Origin: Deltaproteobacteria bacterium
GTDB lineage: Bacteria > Desulfobacterota > DSM-4660 > Desulfatiglandales > Desulfatiglandaceae
Direction of reading: 5' to 3'
Assembly: GCA_018644785.1 (NCBI GenBank)
Contig: JABGPV010000014.1
Span: 1 to 39,120 of the forward strand
DNA: 39,120 nucleotides
Each line of letters starts with the position of its first letter. The stretch's first letter is position 1. Below, piece after piece: positions 31,841 through 39,120 of the stretch. A program made the position numbers and the translations under genes. The notes beneath the pieces are model-generated. The model was not told the DNA's origin and ran no database searches. It saw nothing but the letters and a program-made list of their open reading frames with translations.

Positions 31841-33418
31841 ATGGATAAAAAAATGATTCTTGTGGTGGACGATGATGCCGCTACCATCGATATCCTCGAA
31901 AAGACCCTCCGGTCATTCGGCTGCAAATGCCGAACGGCAAATAACGGCTTCAAGGCCCTTGAATTGATCAAGAAAGAGACATTCGCCGCCGCTATTTGTG
32001 ATATCCGGATGCCGGGAATAGACGGTCTCGAGGTTATGGCGGAGGCCCGAAAAATAGCCCCCGACTTACCCTTTATTGTGATTACCGGTTTTGCCAAAGA
32101 CTATGTCTACGATCAGGTTATCGAAGCCGGGGCTACCGATTATATCCAGAAACCCATAGAACTTGGCGAACTCAGAATCAAGCTGGACCGGGTTCTGGAT
32201 GAACGTTTATTGCAGCAGAAGAATACGGTATTGCTCAAGAAAGCGAATTCTCTCAATGATCGGTTGACCAACCTTCTCAGCATGGCCGGAGAGTTAAGCC
32301 AGGAGCTGGATTTTGAAAACCTGTTTCCCCTGATTATCAAAAAAGTGACCGAAGCCATAGGGGCTGAACGAACCAGCCTTTATCTGATTGATTGGGAGCG
32401 CCGTGAAATCTGGACCAAAGTCGCCGAACAGTTCAGAAAGATTCGCCTCCCCATCGGCCATGGAATCAGCGGTCGAGTGGCAGAGACCGGTGAGACCGTT
32501 AATGTGGCTGACGCCTGGAATCTACCCTATTTTGACAGGAGTTTTGATCAGGACTCCAAATTTCGTACCCGGGCCGTGCTTTGCTTGCCCATATCAAACC
32601 GCCAGGGAGAACGTATCGCCGTCATTCAGGTTATGAACAAGATCGGTGGGTTGCGGTTTGGCAAAGACGATTTGCAGGTGTTGAAGGCGCTTTCCGGTTT
32701 TATTGCCATAGCGCTCGAAAATTCATTCCTTATCGAGGAACTGGAAGCATCTTTTGAGGGGGCCATACGGACTTTGGCTGCAACCGTTGACGCCAGGCAT
32801 CCTCTGACAGCGGGTCATTCCCAGCGAGTGACGGAATACGCGCTTGCCATTGCCAGAAAGATGAAACTGGATGAAAATGCGCTGAAAGAGATCAATTATG
32901 CGGGTTTGTTGCATGATATCGGAAAGATCGGTGTAAAGGACTCCGTATTGCTCAAAAACGGCCCTTTTACCCCGGAGGAACGAAGCGCCATGAACGAGCA
33001 TACGACAAAAACGTTGGCAATCCTGGAGAAATTTCATTTTTCCAATAAATTGAGTAATGTCCCTATTCTGGCGACCTATCACCACGAAAAGGTAAACGGT
33101 CAGGGCTACCCGTTCGGTCTGACCGGAGACGAGCTGCCGCTGGCATCAAAAATATTGGCTGTGGCGGATGTTTTTGATGCGCTGACATCACGCAGGGATT
33201 ACCCCAAGTATGTTGAAAATGAGACCCTTGGGTTTGAACCGATGCCATTTCAGAAGGTGATCGGTATTTTGAAAGCGGATCGGGGGAGTCATTTTGACCC
33301 GGAGGTGGTAGACGTTTTTTTCAGATGTATGCCCGAAGTGTTACGCTTTTATCGTGGAAAGCATCTTCTTCCAGAGTATGTTGATGGGGCCATTGCTCTG
33401 CTTGAAGCGGAAAATTGA
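31841..33418 (+). CDS. REC-GAF-HD-GYP response regulator (cyclic-di-GMP phosphodiesterase)
   Basis: A 525-residue three-domain regulator. REC (about 5-120) has DDD (10-12), phospho-acceptor Asp54 in CDIRMPG and Lys104 in QKPIEL. The GAF domain spans about 155-300 (ERTSLYLIDWERREIWTKVA, VLCLPISNRQGERIAVIQVM). The HD-GYP domain begins HSQRVTEYALAIARKM, continues LLHDIGKIG (His358-Asp359), then HHEKVNGQGYP (His414, His415), differing from the usual HHExxDGxGYP by N for D, and ends LASKILAVADVFDALTSRRD. It should hydrolyse cyclic-di-GMP under phosphorylation and GAF-ligand control. AGGA lies at a good distance before the ATG. Confidence 0.92.
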   Translation: MDKKMILVVDDDAATIDILEKTLRSFGCKCRTANNGFKALELIKKETFAAAICDIRMPGIDGLEVMAEARKIAPDLPFIVITGFAKDYVYDQVIEAGATDYIQKPIELGELRIKLDRVLDERLLQQKNTVLLKKANSLNDRLTNLLSMAGELSQELDFENLFPLIIKKVTEAIGAERTSLYLIDWERREIWTKVAEQFRKIRLPIGHGISGRVAETGETVNVADAWNLPYFDRSFDQDSKFRTRAVLCLPISNRQGERIAVIQVMNKIGGLRFGKDDLQVLKALSGFIAIALENSFLIEELEASFEGAIRTLAATVDARHPLTAGHSQRVTEYALAIARKMKLDENALKEINYAGLLHDIGKIGVKDSVLLKNGPFTPEERSAMNEHTTKTLAILEKFHFSNKLSNVPILATYHHEKVNGQGYPFGLTGDELPLASKILAVADVFDALTSRRDYPKYVENETLGFEPMPFQKVIGILKADRGSHFDPEVVDVFFRCMPEVLRFYRGKHLLPEYVDGAIALLEAEN

Positions 33419-33470
33419 GGTCCGAATATCAGGCATAGATGTTTGAAACCATAAGGGAAATGAAAAGGGC

Positions 33471-33890
33471 ATGCCTCAGGCTGAAAAGACCGCCAGGAAA
33501 TTGGAAACTTTGATTTTTGAAGTGGCGGCGCTTCAGAAAGATTGCGTCGAAATGGTGTGTGCTCATTGCAAATCCCCATGTTGCGAGCGGGTCGGCTATC
33601 TTTTTGGAGAAAAGGACGTCCTTTTTTTAAAATTGTCGGGCAGAAAACAAGTATGGCGAAAAAACGGTGTCCGTAAAAAGGGTTGCGGGCTGCTGGGGCC
33701 GTTGGGTTGTACGCTGGGGCCGGTGTCAAGACCTTTTATATGCCATCACTATATATGCCAAGATCTGGAGGCGGAAATGCGAAGCTCAAAGTCAGGACTA
33801 CTTCCGCTGTTGCACGAAAAATTTGAAACCATTCACATGTTGCGGAGTCGAATGTGGGCGGAGTATCTTGATGATACCTTAAGGAGGTAG
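33471..33890 (+). CDS. Cys-rich YkgJ-like metal-binding protein
   Basis: A 139-residue protein with cysteine clusters typical of YkgJ-type or zinc/iron-chelating proteins: CAHCKSPCCERVG, then GCGLLGPLGCTLGPVSRPFI, then CHHYIC. A possible cluster of eight or more ligands. The rest (about 105-139) is helical. The family is widespread in Desulfobacterota but its function is unassigned. The gene ends six bases before the ferredoxin-like gene, whose ribosome-binding site lies in its last codons, so the two form one unit. Confidence 0.7.
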   Translation: MPQAEKTARKLETLIFEVAALQKDCVEMVCAHCKSPCCERVGYLFGEKDVLFLKLSGRKQVWRKNGVRKKGCGLLGPLGCTLGPVSRPFICHHYICQDLEAEMRSSKSGLLPLLHEKFETIHMLRSRMWAEYLDDTLRR

Positions 33891-33895
33891 AACGG

Positions 33896-35056
33896 ATGGT
33901 GAAGAATGCGTCATTGGAACAGAAATTTCAGCAGGCCGCGGGCGTTGTCTGTAAACAGGGGCTGTTCCCTTTTCCGGTCAACGACACCAGCATTTCAATC
34001 ATTAAGCATGTGGTTGGCGACAATGAAGATGAACTTGATTTGGTTTGTGCATTTAAATCCAAACCGTCTCAGACCATGGATGAATTGACAGTGTCAAGCG
34101 GTTTTTCCAGTGAAGACATCAGGCGTATCACCGATACTCTGGCTCGAAAAGGGCTGATTTTCAATCAACCCAGTGGTTCGGGTATCATGGTCTATCGTTT
34201 GCTTCCCCTGATGAATGTGGGTTTGATGGAATACAAGTTCATGGGTGAACTGACAGGGGACGAGGCTGAAAAAGCGCTCGCATTGCTGTTTGAAAAACTG
34301 ATGAGGGAAGTTCGGGACAATATTCAGCGCAACTATGACCAGTTGCTCCCCACGTTCAAAATGGCGCCGGCCGTTGACCGGACAGTGGTATCAACAGATG
34401 GGGAGGATGGCAGAACCATCCGGGTTGTTCGCGTGGATAAAGTTGTGGAGACGCCCGAGGAGTTTATTCTGCCGAGCCAGAGCGTGGAAGAGATCATTGA
34501 GAAATTTGATGATATTGCTGTCGGACACTGTTTCTGCCGGCAGCGGCGGAAGGCCCTGGGGGATGGCTGTGCCGCCAAAGCGCCCACGTTGAATTGTTTT
34601 ACGTTTGGAAAATCGGCGCGTCATACGACGGCTCAGGGGTTTGCCAGGAAAGTGACAAAGGAAGAAGCCCTCAAAATTATGAAAGAAGCTGAGGCGGCGG
34701 GGTTGGTTCACAAAGCCTACCATCCCGCCTTCAACCAATCGAGACCTGAGACGAGCATCTGCAACTGCTGCAAGGATTGCTGCGATGCCATCCGCATGTG
34801 GCGCGAAGGTGCACTGCCTCTGATCAATTCCACTTACTACGTGTCTGAAATCGATACGGACCTGTGCACAGGCTGTGGAACGTGTGTGGATCTCTGTCCT
34901 ACGGATGCCATTACGCTGAATGCCGAAGACGTGGCTGAAAGGGATGCGAATGCTTGCCTTGGCTGCGGTGTTTGTGCACGATTTTGCCCCGAGGAAGCGA
35001 TTTCATTGAAAGAAGGGTTGCGAAAAGTGTTTATCCCGCCTCGGAGGTTTCGTTAG
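33896..35056 (+). CDS. Ferredoxin-type 4Fe-4S protein with N-terminal wHTH and Cys-rich middle
   Basis: A 386-residue protein. The N-terminal part (about 55-105: SQTMDELTVSSGFSSEDIRR, TDTLARKGLIF) resembles a winged helix. A central region has CFCRQRRKALGDGC, PTLNCF and ICNCCKDCCDAIRMW, an unusual cysteine set found in related uncharacterised electron-transfer proteins. The C-terminus has two classical [4Fe-4S] motifs, CTGCGTCVDLCP and CLGCGVCARFCP, as in bacterial ferredoxins. AAGGAGG precedes the ATG. It likely mediates low-potential electron transfer or signalling in the cytoplasm; the partner enzyme is not in the window. Confidence 0.8.
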   Translation: MVKNASLEQKFQQAAGVVCKQGLFPFPVNDTSISIIKHVVGDNEDELDLVCAFKSKPSQTMDELTVSSGFSSEDIRRITDTLARKGLIFNQPSGSGIMVYRLLPLMNVGLMEYKFMGELTGDEAEKALALLFEKLMREVRDNIQRNYDQLLPTFKMAPAVDRTVVSTDGEDGRTIRVVRVDKVVETPEEFILPSQSVEEIIEKFDDIAVGHCFCRQRRKALGDGCAAKAPTLNCFTFGKSARHTTAQGFARKVTKEEALKIMKEAEAAGLVHKAYHPAFNQSRPETSICNCCKDCCDAIRMWREGALPLINSTYYVSEIDTDLCTGCGTCVDLCPTDAITLNAEDVAERDANACLGCGVCARFCPEEAISLKEGLRKVFIPPRRFR

Positions 35057-35113
35057 GCACGAACGTTCGGAACTGCAGATTAGCGTTTTGACGCGGTACA
35101 ATATGGTTGGAAA

Positions 35114-36085
35114 GTGAGTACAATGAGGAAGACTGAAAGTCCTGATCCCCAGACACAAGCCTTGCTGAAACGTTTGGCAGCAGAAGGCGGTTCCCCGGTA
35201 TATGAATTGACGCCCCGGGAGGCGAGGGCCAGTCGAAATCCCTTTTTCGCTGCTCTGGGTGGTCCGCCCCCAAGTGTTTCAAAAGTAGAGAACCGTTCCA
35301 TTCCCGGGCCGTCCGGAAAGATCTCTGTCCGCATTTATACCCCTGAATTTGGAATGAATGATGCTGCCGGATACCCCCTGCTGGTATATTTTCACGGGGG
35401 CGGGTGGTTGCTGGGCAACCTTGATACCCATGACAGTTTCTGCAGATCTTTTGCCAATACCTCCGGCTGCATTGTGGTGTCGGTGGATTATCGTCTGGCC
35501 CCGGAAAACCGGTTTCCCGCAGCGGTGGAGGATGCCTATGCGGCTGTTTGCTGGGTACGGGAAAATGCGCGTCATTTCAATGGAGATGCGTCACGGATGG
35601 CCGTGGGCGGGGACAGTGCAGGCGGAAATCTTGCCACGGTTTGCTGCCTGATGGCAAAAGAGCGGAAGGGCCCTGGCCTGGCGCACCAACTCCTTTTGTA
35701 CCCGGTACTGGACCTTTCCAATTTTGATAAACCTTCCTATCAGGAACACGCCAGCGGCTATCTGCTGACGGCCGAAAGCATGGTTTACTACAGGGACCAG
35801 TATTTAGAGGATGAAGGGGATCGCTACGACCCTTATGTTTCTCCCCTTCTGGTGGACGATTTTTCAGATCTCCCTCCGGCAACTGTTGTGGCTGCGGAGC
35901 TGGACGTCCTGACAGATGAGGGAAAGGCCTATGTGGACAGACTGAAGCACGCCGGCGTACCTGCAGAGTATTTGTGCTATGATCGTATGATTCACCCTTT
36001 CTTGAACTTTCTGAGCGTTGTGGATCGGGCAAGAGGGGCGACGATCGAAATCGGGAAATTATTAAAAGAGGCCTTACGGTCTTGA
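35114..36085 (+). CDS. HSL-type alpha/beta hydrolase (esterase)
   Basis: A 323-residue hormone-sensitive-lipase-family carboxylesterase. The oxyanion-hole motif HGGGW is at 94-98 and the nucleophile elbow GDSAGGN has Ser168. The Asp is at 264 in AELDVLTDEG and the His at 294 in RMIHPFL. No signal peptide is present, so it is cytoplasmic, acting on short-chain esters or lactones. A GTG at 35114 or the ATG at 35123 may start; both have poor but plausible upstream GGAAAG/GG sequences. It is followed by a promoter gap of nearly 200 bases before the ABC/acyl-CoA synthetase genes. Confidence 0.9.
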   Translation: MSTMRKTESPDPQTQALLKRLAAEGGSPVYELTPREARASRNPFFAALGGPPPSVSKVENRSIPGPSGKISVRIYTPEFGMNDAAGYPLLVYFHGGGWLLGNLDTHDSFCRSFANTSGCIVVSVDYRLAPENRFPAAVEDAYAAVCWVRENARHFNGDASRMAVGGDSAGGNLATVCCLMAKERKGPGLAHQLLLYPVLDLSNFDKPSYQEHASGYLLTAESMVYYRDQYLEDEGDRYDPYVSPLLVDDFSDLPPATVVAAELDVLTDEGKAYVDRLKHAGVPAEYLCYDRMIHPFLNFLSVVDRARGATIEIGKLLKEALRS

Positions 36086-36122
36086 GATTGGAATGAAAAA
36101 AAATCGATAGGTTTTTTGACCC

Positions 36123-36152
36123 TTGACACCAATCCTTTTACTCGCCTACAAT
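36123..36152 (+). promoter_or_regulatory. Sigma-70-type promoter for the Liv-type ABC operon
   Basis: TTGACA (36123-36128) and TACAAT (36147-36152) are separated by 18 bases, matching the consensus at 6/6 and 5/6 positions. It lies in a 197-base gap between the esterase and the TTG start of the ABC ATPase gene. Confidence 0.65.
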
Positions 36153-36282
36153 GCTTTCTACCTTGAGTTTGACCATTACAGAATCTTTTGTTTGACCAAG
36201 GAATAGCGTTTCAGCGCGTATTATCGAGCTGGCAGAGAAACCTGTAACCCAAGCCTGGTCCCATCAACGAAATGGAGTCAGA

Positions 36283-37077
36283 TTGAGTCGCGAGATAGTC
36301 GTAAAGATCGAAAACCTGAGCCTCTCATTCGGGGGCATCAGGGCACTCAATGGCGTCAGCACCCGTCTATTGAAAGGTGAGCTGCTGGCCATCATCGGCC
36401 CCAATGGTGCCGGAAAAACCTGCATTTTAAACTGTATCAGCCGTTTTTATACCCCCCAGGAAGGTCGCATTTTCTATAAAGATGAGGATATCACCGGCCT
36501 TCCCACCCATGCCATCGCGGGACTGGGCATCGCTCGAACTTTTCAGAATATTGAGTTGTTCAAAGGGATGACGGTCCTGGATAATATCAAGCTGGGGCGT
36601 CATACATTCCTTAAATCGGGCATCTTTTCAGATATCCTCTATTACGGACGGACCATTCGCGAAGAACTGAAACTCAGAAAAGAGATCGAAGAAACCATTA
36701 TCGACCTTCTGGAGATTGAGGCCATCCGCAAGCAGGTGGTGGGTACGCTCCCCTACGGTCTTCAGAAACGTGTTGAACTGGCCAGAGCCCTGGCCATGCG
36801 CCCTGAGGTACTGCTCTTAGACGAGCCCATGGCGGGCATGAACCTTGAGGAGACGGAAGACATGGCCCGCTTTATCCTCAATGTGAACGACATGTGGGGG
36901 GTGAGCATTGTTCTGGTGGAACATGACATGGGCGTGGTCATGGATATTTCAGACCATGTCTGCGTACTGGAGTTCGGCATGAAAATCGCCGAAGGTGTCC
37001 CTGAAGAGATTCAAAAAGATCCCCAGGTGGTGCGTGCTTACCTGGGGGAAGATGAGAAAACCTATTCCCGGCTTTGA
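36283..37077 (+). CDS. LivG-like branched-chain amino-acid-type ABC transporter ATPase
   Basis: A 264-residue ABC ATPase. Walker A GPNGAGKT (39-46), Q-loop FQNIELF, a signature YGLQKRVELARAL (158-170) with LPYG in place of LSGG, as in LivG-type proteins, Walker B VLLLDEP (176-182) and the H-switch VLVEHDMGVVMDISDHV. A long insertion around 105-135 is typical of LivG. It would power uptake of branched-chain amino acids or a related substrate such as aromatic acids. The start is a TTG with GGAG five bases upstream. It overlaps the synthetase gene by a few bases, with the next gene starting as a probable permease. Confidence 0.88.
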   Translation: MSREIVVKIENLSLSFGGIRALNGVSTRLLKGELLAIIGPNGAGKTCILNCISRFYTPQEGRIFYKDEDITGLPTHAIAGLGIARTFQNIELFKGMTVLDNIKLGRHTFLKSGIFSDILYYGRTIREELKLRKEIEETIIDLLEIEAIRKQVVGTLPYGLQKRVELARALAMRPEVLLLDEPMAGMNLEETEDMARFILNVNDMWGVSIVLVEHDMGVVMDISDHVCVLEFGMKIAEGVPEEIQKDPQVVRAYLGEDEKTYSRL

Positions 37078-39092
37078 TTCGAGCGCATATGAATTCGAAA
37101 AAACCTGATTCAGAGGCTATTTGCAACAGCCTTCCCTCATTGCTGGAAAGAAATGCCAGAAGATTCGGCCACACCCGTGTGGCCCTTCGTGAAAAGGAAT
37201 ACGGCATCTGGCAGGCGGTGACCTGGCAGCAGTACTTTGAGCACGTGCGGGATTTTTCTCTGGGGCTCGTTTCAATGGGATTGAAACCTGGGGATGCGCT
37301 GGGGATTATCGGCAATAACCGACCGGAATGGATCTATGCGGAACTGGCTGCCCAGGGGGCGGGAGCGGTTCCCTTCGGCATTTTCCAGGATTCGATTTTA
37401 TCGGAAGTGGCCTATATCATCGATCATTCCGAAGCCGCCATGCTGGTGGCTGAAGATCAGGAGCAGGTGGACAAGATTCTGGATTTGCGAGACAAGTTGC
37501 CCCGGGTCCAGAAAATCATCTATACGGATCCAAAAGGGCTCTGGGATTACGAAGAGGATATCCTGATCGATTACTATGAGGTGGAGAAGCGGGGACGGGA
37601 AATCCACGAAAAGGACCCGGAACGGTTTGGGAAGAATCTTTCGGCCGTGAAAGAAACGGACCTGGCCACCATCTGCTATACGTCCGGAACGACCGGAAAT
37701 CCCAAAGGAACGTTGCTTACCCATGGAAATATCTTGAGCATGGTGGCCGCCCTGGACCAGGTGGATCCCAAAACACCCGACGATCAATTTCTCTCCTTTA
37801 TTCCGCTTCCATGGATTGTGGAACAGACCATGAGCGTCTTTTCCTCCCTTTATTCGGCTTACACCGTAAGCTTTCCGGAAGAACCGGAAACGGCCATGAG
37901 CGACCTCTATGAGATTGCTCCAAGTGTGATTGTGGCTTCTCCCCGCATGTGGGAAGGGATCTCCCGTGAGGTGATGGTAAAACACCTGGATGCATCTTTT
38001 TTAAAACGCATTGTTTACGATTTGTGCCTGCCCATCGGGTATCGCTGGGCCGATTTCAAATTTGACAAGGAAAAACCTTCTTTGGGATGGAAAATCCTCT
38101 ATTGGCTGGCGTACATGGCCATGTTCCGCGCCCTGAGAGATCGCCTGGGATTCAGCAAGGTGCGATCGGCCATGACCGGTGGCGCAGCGCTTGGGCCTGA
38201 CGTGTTCAGATTTTTTCACGCACTCGGCGTAAACCTCAAGCAGATCTACGGTCAGACCGAAGTGGCGGGATACTCCACCATTCACCGGGATGGGGACATC
38301 AACTTTGATTCCGTGGGCATTCCACTGTCTGCTGCGGAGATTACCATTTTCGAGCCGGATGGCGAGGGCGTGGGCCAGGTGATTTCCCGGGGGCCGGGTC
38401 TATTTAAGGGATACCTCAAAAACGAAACGGCATCCAAAGAAACCATCATCGACGGCTGGCTCCATTCAGGGGATGCCGGTTATTTTACCCCGGACGGGCA
38501 CCTGGTGATCATCGATCGCATTAAAGACCTGATGCTGCTTCGGAACGGGGCCCGGTTTTCCCCCATGTTCATTGAAAATAAGCTCAAATTCTGTCCCTAT
38601 ATCGTGGAGACGGTGGTTCTGGGGCACGAGCAGGATTATGTGACCACCATGATCTGCATCGATTATAAGCATGTGGGCAAATGGGCCGAAGACCAGCGGA
38701 TCAGTTACACCACCTATTCGGACCTGGCATCCAACGCTGAGGTGTACGACCTCATTGAAAGGGAAGTGGTGCGGGTCAACCGCACATTGCCTGATAAAGC
38801 CAGGATTCAAAAATTCCTGCTCCTCTACAAAGAACTGGATGCGGATGATGAAGAACTCACCCGCACCAAAAAGATTCGACGCGCATTTATCAACGAGAAG
38901 TATTCAAAGGAGATTGCCGCCCTTTATGGGGATGTAGAGGAAATCCCCATTGAAGCGGTGATCCGCTATCAGGATGGAAAAACAGCTACGCTCAGAACCA
39001 ATCTGAGGATTCGCGTTATGAATCTTCATGAAACGGAGAAGGCCGAATTGGAAAAGCAGGGGTTCTGGCGACGACTTGGGAGGAGGTCCTAG
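37074..39092 (+). CDS. Long-chain acyl-CoA synthetase (AMP-dependent ligase)
   Basis: A 672-residue AMP-forming ligase. The P-loop motif TICYTSGTTGNPKGTLLTHG (about 199-218) is followed by the A5 motif QIYGQTEVAG, the A7 motif LHSGDAGYFTPDGHLVIIDR, the hinge DRIKDLMLLRNG and an ARFSP motif before the C-terminal subdomain. The C-terminal part is long and lacks a peptidyl-carrier domain, fitting FadD15-like synthetases. Acyl-CoA synthetases in Liv-type operons often activate aromatic or fatty acids imported by the transporter (inference). TTG (37074) overlaps the ABC ATPase stop; ATG (37089) is the alternative start. Neither has a clear ribosome-binding site. Confidence 0.9.
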   Translation: MIRAHMNSKKPDSEAICNSLPSLLERNARRFGHTRVALREKEYGIWQAVTWQQYFEHVRDFSLGLVSMGLKPGDALGIIGNNRPEWIYAELAAQGAGAVPFGIFQDSILSEVAYIIDHSEAAMLVAEDQEQVDKILDLRDKLPRVQKIIYTDPKGLWDYEEDILIDYYEVEKRGREIHEKDPERFGKNLSAVKETDLATICYTSGTTGNPKGTLLTHGNILSMVAALDQVDPKTPDDQFLSFIPLPWIVEQTMSVFSSLYSAYTVSFPEEPETAMSDLYEIAPSVIVASPRMWEGISREVMVKHLDASFLKRIVYDLCLPIGYRWADFKFDKEKPSLGWKILYWLAYMAMFRALRDRLGFSKVRSAMTGGAALGPDVFRFFHALGVNLKQIYGQTEVAGYSTIHRDGDINFDSVGIPLSAAEITIFEPDGEGVGQVISRGPGLFKGYLKNETASKETIIDGWLHSGDAGYFTPDGHLVIIDRIKDLMLLRNGARFSPMFIENKLKFCPYIVETVVLGHEQDYVTTMICIDYKHVGKWAEDQRISYTTYSDLASNAEVYDLIEREVVRVNRTLPDKARIQKFLLLYKELDADDEELTRTKKIRRAFINEKYSKEIAALYGDVEEIPIEAVIRYQDGKTATLRTNLRIRVMNLHETEKAELEKQGFWRRLGRRS

Positions 39093-39093
39093 T

Positions 39094-39120
39094 ATGAATG
39101 AATTTCAATTTTTCATGCAG
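39094..39120 (+). CDS. Start of the next gene, probable Liv-type permease
   Basis: ATG at 39094 follows GGGAGGAGG and the first residues MNEFQFFMQ are visible before the window ends. Position downstream of LivG and the ligase suggests a LivH-like membrane permease, but only nine codons can be read. Confidence 0.4.

Noticed and set aside
1..39120. tRNA, rRNA or CRISPR array
   Set aside because: No cloverleaf-like sequence, rRNA signature or regularly spaced direct repeat was recognised on reading both strands; a tool search would settle tRNAs.

Overview
The window reads as chromosomal DNA of a strictly anaerobic Desulfobacterota (deltaproteobacterial, probably Desulfobacterales-like) bacterium. 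This is inferred from a HesB-like selenoprotein with an in-frame UGA, a GEGP-motif periplasmic diheme protein beside an OprO/P-type porin, several cysteine-rich Fe-S or metal proteins, many lipoproteins, a B12-binding radical SAM protein and HD-GYP signalling. No rRNA, tRNA or CRISPR array was seen. About 35 genes are supported; most are housekeeping or envelope genes of ordinary appearance.

Layout. 1-1656: end of an OmpR-type response regulator overlapping a CpxA-like histidine kinase. 1695-3989 (minus): an orphan periplasmic solute-binding protein preceded by a SIR2-domain protein whose N-terminus looks like a RAMA modified-DNA-reader domain, a plausible NAD-depleting defence effector. 3990-4648: repeat debris with a truncated Y1 (REP-associated) transposase. 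4649-9144: exported M20 amidohydrolase, phospholipase-B-like lipoprotein, a small secreted protein, a ~97-bp imperfect palindrome and a zinc-ribbon protein. 9376-13029: seven-LysM amidase followed directly by a metallophosphoesterase lipoprotein. 13052-19072 (minus): two HD-domain proteins, a DUF4105-like exported protein, a Ser-rich lipoprotein and a B12/radical SAM protein. 19343-21885: DUF2914 protein, a diadenylate cyclase fused to YbbR-type domains, and a lytic-transglycosylase-like lipoprotein. 21953-26342: a HTH/PBP-like regulator divergent from an OprO/P porin and a diheme protein, with a good palindrome between them and a strong terminator after the diheme gene. 26522-30417: pgi, the XTP/dITP pyrophosphatase gene, the selenocysteine HesB protein, a duplicated-module protein and YggS. 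30474-35056: YihY-type membrane protein, REC-GAF-HD-GYP regulator, Cys-rich protein and a ferredoxin-like protein. 35114-39120: an HSL-type esterase, then a Liv-type ABC ATPase, an acyl-CoA synthetase and the first codons of the next gene, apparently one operon behind a clear sigma-70 promoter.

The points most worth a second look are the putative RAMA-SIR2 fusion (2505-3989), the selenocysteine-encoding gene (28780-29097) that a normal gene caller would truncate, the regulator/porin/diheme module with its intergenic palindromes, the CdaA-YbbR fusion, the duplicated CQLG-motif protein, and the REP-like repeats around the dead transposase.
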